The translations under genes and the position numbers were made by a program. The notes beneath the pieces are model-generated. The model was not told the DNA's origin and searched no databases. It worked only from the letters and a program-made list of their open reading frames with translations. A DNA stretch of 64,000 nt. It comes from Microvelia longipes. Taxonomy: Eukaryota > Arthropoda > Insecta > Hemiptera > Veliidae. This document shows positions 58,007 through 64,000 of this stretch, one piece after another. The stretch is from the NCBI GenBank assembly GCA_018340805.1, contig JACMZG010001908.1, positions 18,963,414-19,027,413 on the forward strand, in the 5' to 3' direction. Position 1 is the stretch's first letter, and each line of letters opens with the position of its first letter.

Positions 58007-59257
58007 TTTCTCTTTATTAATAATTTACAATTTTTTAAAATCTGATAATAATCTAAAAGTCCCTCACTAGAGGCGTGACCTGTGCTGTAGGGAGAGTCTG
58101 TATCAGATATATGAAAAAACTGACAGATCCTTATTTTTAAACTGTTCCCTTTGTTTTGAAGATAATTATTTCATTAGTGAACTGAAATTATTACATTTTT
58201 TATTGTCTTACTCATTCCAGACAAAATCACAAAAATACCTTATAGTGCAACTAATTATATATAAATAAAGACAACAGCTCATCATCATTGAGAGAAAGTA
58301 AATAATTTTATTTTCAAAATAAGTTAAATACATAAAATATAGACACATATTACATAAACACATTTAATATGCATAAATATACATACATGCACACGTACAT
58401 AGAAAAAAAATAATATACACACATATAGATACACATATACTTACACACACTTGTTTACTTTTACTATACGTCCGAAAAATATAGCATATGCTACACGACG
58501 GAGAATGACCTTTTTTTACCTCGGCTCTTTTTACTCTCTTGGTTTGCTCGACAGTAATAGTCGCCACGGTAAAAAAGACCTTCTTCACTCTTGTAACATA
58601 ATGTACTATTTTTAATCTAATGAAATCTAATCTCTTCTATGCCCTAATCTGATTTGAAGGTTTTAAAGGCACTTTGTAATGTAGATATGTATAAAAATTA
58701 TTCTTGTGTTTACTTGGTACATAAGCACTAAATTAATAAAATATAAACTACTTACTGTTTGTAATTTTTATTTTATTTTTCAATTCTTTGTTTACAGGTG
58801 AGTAATAATGCTTGATTTGGTGTTAAAACTTTAACTTATCTCTTCTCAAATCTACATTGTAAATAGGTTTGAATTTTTATTAGTTTTATTATTAAGTAAT
58901 GAAGTTTATTATTATTAAGTAAATGAGTCAATCATCCTTATTAATTTTCTGTCATTATGATGATTGGGGTTTTTACAGTTTAGGGAGAGGGTAGAAATAC
59001 TAGAAATAAAACGTGTCAGCTTGATAAGAAAGAAACTACAAGACGATATATTTTTGTTAGCACCTAACAATAATATACTACCTTTAGTGCTATGAAATAA
59101 CTGATCTTACCATATTCCTACCTCAAAATTTTGTAAACTTTTACAATCCCTCGTAATGGGTTTGTGCAACGGTAATATAAAATATGTCATCATAAATACT
59201 TTTTTGATACTTTTTAAATACTTATGTATTTTATTTTGTTCTACTCTTCTTAATATT
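58004..59257. other. AT-rich DNA, no recognised gene
   Basis: No supported gene. A minus-strand frame at 58364-58588 (with TVATITVEQTKRVKRAEVKK) is mildly protein-like but unrecognised and ends in ACAT-repeat-derived residues. Confidence 0.45.
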
Positions 59258-59520
59258 TCAGTGAAATGAAAATATACATTTTTTACTTTTCTTCATTTAT
59301 ATAGTTGGTTTAAAGGAAAAGTATTGTGTTTGCGGAAGAAACTGAGACCGGGATTCACCTAAATTATCCGTTTCAGGCGTTTTTAAGGCGTGTGTCTGTT
59401 ACCGCCACTCCCAAGGTGATTTGGGCTAGAGAGTTAGAACTTGGTACAAAAATCAATTCTTAGGTCTAGTTGTGCTATCCGGAAAATGTTTTTCTATGAT
59501 TTCATTTACCGGGAATTTCG
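59258..59520 (+). repeat. Family A repeat, 5' half
   Basis: TTTTTTACTTTTCTTCATTT, GGAAAAGTATTGTGTTTGCG, GAAACTGAGACCGGGATT, AAATTATCCGTTTCAGGCGT, GGGCTAGAGAGTTAGAACTT, GGTACAAAAATCAATTCTTA, GTTGTGCTATCCGGAAAATG and ATTTCATTTACCGGGAA. The microsatellite block is shortened. Confidence 0.8.
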
Positions 59521-59639
59521 ACTCTGCAGAAATTTCGAAAATTCATAAAACCTAGAAAAAAATGGAATAAAACCTAGACATAAAAGACAAACATATGTGG
59601 CAATTCTCATCTTATTTCTAAGATTAATTATTATACTTT

Positions 59640-60750
59640 TTATCGAGTGAAAGATGAAAATCTGGTACGAGGTACCTCAGAACTTTTCTTCATTACATTG
59701 GATTCGCTACACTACGTCCTCGCTTCGCTCGCCCTTAAAATATAAATGCATCAGTCTTATTCTTAGCGATTTTCCATTTACGATGTTAACTTTTATGATA
59801 CAATAAAACCCGAAGATATATTTGCCATATTAATACGAAATTTGGTATATTTATTTATTACATAGAGGAATATATTTGTGTCCAATTTTAACTCAATTGG
59901 AATATGTCCCGTTTTTTCTCAGTTTTTGTAAAAACAAATACTCTTCATTCGATAAAATTTGATTCAATGCTTTAATGCGAGGAACATGGCATCATGTTGG
60001 TCTATATACTTATAAAAACGTAATAAAAAATATTTTCTGGAAAGCATAAGTAGACCTAAAGATTGATTTTTGTACTAATTTTTAATTTTCTACTATACAT
60101 ACATTTTTTTTTCTTTTTTTATATGTATCGAAAAGACCAAAACTGCCTACGTGCCGAGTCGTTAAGGCCGTTTAGTCTTTACACTGACCTTTGACTCCAC
60201 GATGTCGGGATCGCACCCAGGTTACGCTCTCAGTTTATAGAGATTTTGTTTAGATAAATTATCGCCAGCTTTAGAATACACTTTGAGCGAATGGTTGCTT
60301 CCACCCGATGTTCCCGAGGGGTTATACTGATGAGCCGCAAGGCTCTAACGGGCATTATCATTATTTTATATTAATACATTGGAAGATGCCATATTTTTTT
60401 TTTTTTTTTTTTAAATTCCTTATTTAAATAAATAAATAATCACAAATCAAAAAATATAGAAGGTTAACCCACATAATAGGAAAGAAACTCCAGTGCTATG
60501 GGTAACATATTTAACAAAATATTCTAGTAATTATTATTGTTAATAATAATTATAAACATGCAAGTTGTTAAATAAGATAAATAAATGACCAGCGTATATA
60601 GACAGACACACATACAGACAGACAACTTTGTGAAACCCATTGGGGGTCTTAAAAACGCTTGAAACAGATAATGCAGGTGACATCCCGGTTTCGGATTTTT
60701 TTATTAACACTAATCTTTTCCTATATACCTACGGTATAAATTGTAAAAAT
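59640..60750 (-). repeat. Family A repeat split by a SINE
   Basis: The 3' part lies at 59640-60112 (GGTACGAGGTACCTCAGAAC, CTCGCTTCGCTCGCCC, CCAATTTTAACTCAATTGGA, GTAGACCTAAAGATTGATTT, TTGTACTAATTT). The 5' part lies at 60590-60750 (GACAGACACACATACAGACA, GACAACTTTGTGAAACCC, TTAAAAACGCTTGAAACAG, ATACCTACGGTATAAATTG). Together they make one minus-strand copy, interrupted within the CTCTAGC block. The 5S-like segment is lost. Confidence 0.75.
60140..60385 (+). repeat. tRNA-derived SINE
   Basis: The tRNA-related head CTACGTGCCGAGTCGTTAAG, GCCGTTTAGTC has a class II (Leu/Ser-like) A-box region. GTCGGGATCGCACCC serves as a B-box-like string about 45 nt later. The body continues GGTTACGCTCTCAGTTTATA, GCTTCCACCCGATGTTCCCG, CTGATGAGCCGCAAGGCTCT, AACGGGCATTATC. 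It lies inside a family A copy. The head is too diverged to be a tRNA gene. Confidence 0.6.
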
Positions 60751-60757
60751 CAGAAAA

Positions 60758-60990
60758 ATAATCTAGTTGAGTTGAAAATTAGTACTGGTATATCCCTTTA
60801 TGTAATAATATACTGAATTTCATTTCAATGCAGCAAGTATATCTATAAGATTTTTTTATCCATAAAAATTAAGCAGCATCGAGCGAGGTCTGTGCCTGGA
60901 TTTGCGGACGAGCGAAGCGAGTCCAAAGTAGTTAGAATGAGCGTAGCGAATCGGATGAGTTGAGGAGAAGTTCCGATACCAGATACATCT
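60758..60990 (+). repeat. Family A repeat, 3' half with 5S-like segment
   Basis: TAGTTGAGTTGAAAATTAGT, ATGCAGCAAGTATATCTATA, the 5S-like CATAAAAATTAAGCAGCATC with GAGCGAGGTCTGTGCCTGGA (60860-60901), GGACGAGCGAAGCGAGTCC and GAGTTGAGGAGAAGTTCCGA. The element joins tail-first to the 5' end of the inverted copy at 60750. The C box is cut short by the GA-rich module. Confidence 0.75.
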
Positions 60991-62254
60991 TATTTAAGTA
61001 CCCTTATTTTAAATTCCTTATTTACTCAAACAAAGTGAATACAAATACTAAGAAGTGTGTGCTTTATTATATTATTCATTATCTTTATCCACCAAGTATG
61101 TAAAGGATGGTAAGTTTTACCATACTTTCTAAAATAACGAAATGTATTGGTGATTTCGGCTTTGTCTTAAAATTACCTATTGTTATTGAGGTACAGACTC
61201 GTAATTTTATTAACCTCTTTTTTTGAGACGAATGAGAATTTAGTTATAAATTAGTGAGAACTAAAAGCCTAGATAGAGTAGTTGCAAATATTTGAATGTT
61301 TAATTATAAATTTCTTATAATTTTAAGAACAAGAAGATAAATAAAACATTCTACTCCTTTTTACATAAATTATTTTCTTTATGTCTTATAACAAGTTTAA
61401 ATGAAAAAATTGCTACTCTCGCTAATAACTAAGTGAGAAAAACTTAAATTGCTCTTCATCCCTGTTCTACCACAAATTTGAATATTAAAACATTTTCTCT
61501 TCTATAAGGGGTTTGAACCTCTACCTCTGCCTCTTGAGAGAAGGGCAAAAAAGTTAAAAAAATGAAAATATGGGAAAATGAAATTTACCCAAGTTTTTGT
61601 ACTTTTTGCAGGGGAGAAGAAATTTTCCGCCTCATCTCTCTTATCTTATTTTCTCGATACTTTTCCCCCCCTCCACTCATACTTTTGTTAGAAATTGCTT
61701 ATAAAGGGTGGTGCTTTTAAAAGATATTTAGAATTGCCTTGTTTTATTTCTCACCCTTCTATATTTTGAAATAAAAAGTTTGTAAGTAAATAAAAAAGTC
61801 TTTTTAAGATTCATATCTTGAAAAGTTTCACTGCAATTCCTCTTTAGAGTGTTTAAAAGTTGTGTTGAGAGTCTGAGGTTGTTTCTCTTAACGGTGTCCT
61901 GAATATTAAAATTGTCCTATGAATATTAACGCTATCTTTTTATAATTAACAGTCTAAGTTGTTCCCTTTATAATTGTTGGTTTATCTTACACACAATTTA
62001 TTCTACTTTATACCGTAATATATTTACTTACTTTTTAATCTATTTATCTTGTGTTTTACATGACTATGCATCTTGTTTTTATTTATCCTTGATTTTATAA
62101 TTCAGTTTTATATTTTATTAGATATCACTTTGAGCTCGGTTACCTATCCCTCTCCCCAAGATGGTTAGCATCATCTAAACGGAATTGTAACATTTCGAGC
62201 TATGGCTAATATACGTATTATAACAGTTTCAGGGAATTTATAATTCCTTTGGAT
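60991..62254. other. AT-rich DNA, no gene seen
   Basis: No supported gene or repeat family. Several C-rich and T-rich patches only. Confidence 0.5.
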
Positions 62255-62690
62255 TAATTCATTTATAATTAGTTTTCTTTGGAAAAAATCGCCAATGGGA
62301 TAGGCGTTATGGCGGGAGTCGAACCTTGGACCACAACAAAAATCCGTTTCAGAGGTCTCTGATGAGGAACAAATAGGTTTTGCGAAACTTAATGTATGTA
62401 AAAATATATAAACTATGTTATATATATTTATATATGTATATGTATTTTCTAGACACTTTCTTGTAAACATACCATCTTTAAAACGGATAATATTTTAATC
62501 AAACTTAGTACAAAAATCAACCTTGTGAAGGACACGAAGCCTTTGAATTCCAGAAAACCAAATTTTTGTAACGTCATTTATCTGGTTTGCCGAGTCAAAA
62601 TAATTTTCAAAAAATCGGTAAAATTCAGGACTAATATTTTTCGCCGCGAAAAAGGTCATTTTTAATGTTTTTAAAGGTCAGTGCAAATAC
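62255..62690 (+). repeat. Family B repeat, uninterrupted copy
   Basis: TTTTCTTTGGAAAAAATCGC, CAATGGGATAGGCGTTATGG, CGGGAGTCGAACCTTGGACC (minus-strand B box GGTTCGACTCC), AAAATCCGTTTCAGAGGTCT, CTGATGAGGAACAAATAGGT, TTTGCGAAACTTAATG, a TA-rich stretch, TTTTCTAGACACTTTCTTGT, CAAACTTAGTACAAAAATCA, AACGTCATTTATCTGGTTTG and CGCCGCGAAAAAGGTCATTT. It shows the element without the LINE seen at 8255-9125. Confidence 0.75.
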
Positions 62691-62924
62691 TTACGCTTTG
62701 AAGACCTCGACAACGGAGGTGGCCACTTCTTACTGCAATTAGTGTAATAATGTGTCTGCTAACTTGCTCTTTTCCTTTCTATTCTTTTTGAAGAATAAAG
62801 TTTCGTTAAGTTACCATTCATTAAGTACACCAGTATTCCAGTCAAAATTACTTTTTCAATATTCTTTTTAAATAATTGATTAACTAAATTTATTTATGAA
62901 TCAAGAGACCTTTAGCATCTTGAC
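62691..62924. other. AT-rich DNA, no feature seen
   Basis: No gene or repeat recognised. Confidence 0.45.
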
Positions 62925-63080
62925 CCCTACGTAGCGTCAGCGCTAGGGACTTCGCGGCATATTGTGATTTTAAGCGGCATATTGCCACGATATTAGAAAA
63001 CTTCAAAATATATGTGTCGAAAATCATGATTTGAAAATATATTAGTCAAAAAACATGATTTGTATACATGTCAGAACTAA
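62925..63080 (+). repeat. GC-rich lead and module C repeat, copy 3
   Basis: TACGTAGCGTCAGCGCTAGG and GACTTCGCGGCAT precede AAGCGGCATATTGCCACGAT, then ATTAGAAAACTTCAAAATAT and ATATTAGTCAAAAAACATG. The order is the same as at 12235-12440. Confidence 0.55.
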
Positions 63081-64000
63081 TGCTGATACGTTCTTTAAAT
63101 TTCAGTTCTATCTGACAACTTTTCAAGGGCGTTTTAAACTTTTTAAAAATATTTCTTGTTAATTTTTTTTGATTCATTATTGTGTTTTATGCCGCCACAT
63201 ACATTTTATAAACAATAACATTTGGGACCACTACCGCCTTCATGTCCTCCACCTCATAAGCACATATTTCCCTTAGAAAACACATATTTTTTTAGAAATT
63301 CACTAGAAATAAAAAAGATCCTAGCTCACTGATAATATTCTGTGAGCTAAATACAAAATTCAGTCTTGATAACAACGAAAATCATTTAATAAAATTTAAC
63401 CCTATGTATAAATAATTAAAAGTTTTAATTATTGTTAAATAATAATGTTTATAAAATTTTATTTGTTAAATAAAATGTTAATTTTATTATTTAAACAATA
63501 AATAGATATTCCTAAAGGGAAAATTTTCTAGTAATTTTAATTTAGATTTGGAAATGTACAAAATACTGCATTGAAAAAGGACATTTATAATTAAAGCAAT
63601 TACGATTTAAACCTTTAGTGATATCATAGTTGATAAAATATCACACCATGCTTAAAATTCAAATGTAGAATTAAAATATACTGAAAAATATATTTTAAAA
63701 GGCAAAATTATTAATATATTGAGAATAATGTTTTAACATTTTCCAATTTTATTATAAATAAAATTTAAATTAAAATCTGTAAGCAGGCTTAGTGTTCTGA
63801 CAGGAAAGCTGTTATGAAGATAATGCTGCTTCAATAACTTCTTGATTTTCCCTTCACTCCGTCTGTGTTTTACCTGAAGCAATTAACAGATTATATATCT
63901 TTATATCCATCTAAACCGAGTTGGTTTAGCTAATTAATTTTACCCCTCTTAGATTGCATTTTAGTTAATCGGATTAGACTTATCTTTGCTTTAGCAAATT
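63081..64000. other. AT-rich DNA, no gene seen
   Basis: No supported gene, RNA or repeat up to the window end. Confidence 0.5.

Noticed and set aside
60327..60350. CTGATGA with a GCC-GCAA-GGC stem in the tRNA-derived SINE
   Set aside because: Resembles a hammerhead helix II, but the required GAAA is replaced by TCTAAC, and no helix I or III partner is visible.

Overview
This is AT-rich, gene-poor DNA from a eukaryote, very probably an invertebrate animal. The evidence is the abundance of (TA)n microsatellites, a Penelope-like retroelement, a LINE remnant, tRNA- and 5S-rRNA-derived short repeats and several satellite arrays. I found no confidently recognisable host protein-coding gene and no intact tRNA or rRNA gene. 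The species cannot be named from this sequence; nothing rules out an arthropod, mollusc or cnidarian. There is one assembly gap (38083-38978).

Most of what can be annotated is repeat biology. Family A is a dispersed repeat of about 700 bp that contains the promoter half of a 5S rRNA gene; about a dozen copies or pieces lie on both strands (best copies 25198-25945, 6556-7070, 36012-36555). Family B (8040-9425, 62255-62690) shares body blocks with family A but has a tRNA-like head. A third family (16085-16425, 26588-26945), a short shared module (10690, 12240, 62925) and many tandem arrays fill much of the rest: 66 bp at 1.06 kb, 68 bp at 5.2 kb, 150 bp at 9.4 kb, 79 bp at 18 kb, 30 bp at 28.2 kb, 90 bp at 47.7 kb. 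A foldback element with arms of about 280 bp lies at 9999-10679. A 5'-truncated LINE (8255-9125, minus) has inserted into a family B copy.

The most interesting region is 50.9-56.7 kb. An island at 50933-52496 is built of about 310-bp repeats, roughly three in one orientation followed by a little over two in the other, flanked by a 12-bp direct repeat. Each repeat carries a hammerhead ribozyme motif: all core bases are conserved, with a GUC cleavage triplet, a 7-bp helix III and a 4-bp helix II. Helix I is replaced by the loop-less palindrome GGCGCC, which suggests cleavage as a dimer. This architecture matches retrozymes, which are non-coding retroelements that spread through small circular RNAs. 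One kilobase away is a decayed Penelope-like element (53437-56665, minus) with reverse transcriptase and GIY-YIG remnants and its own hammerhead-like motif near its 3' end. A second Penelope-type terminal hammerhead relic abuts the gap at 38 kb. A plausible working model is that Penelope-type machinery mobilised the non-coding hammerhead repeat, but the sequence alone does not prove this.

Long intervals between these elements (1.5-4.9, 19.7-23.7, 29.9-36, 42.5-47.7, 61-62.2 and 63.1-64 kb) are AT-rich DNA in which I see no supported gene.
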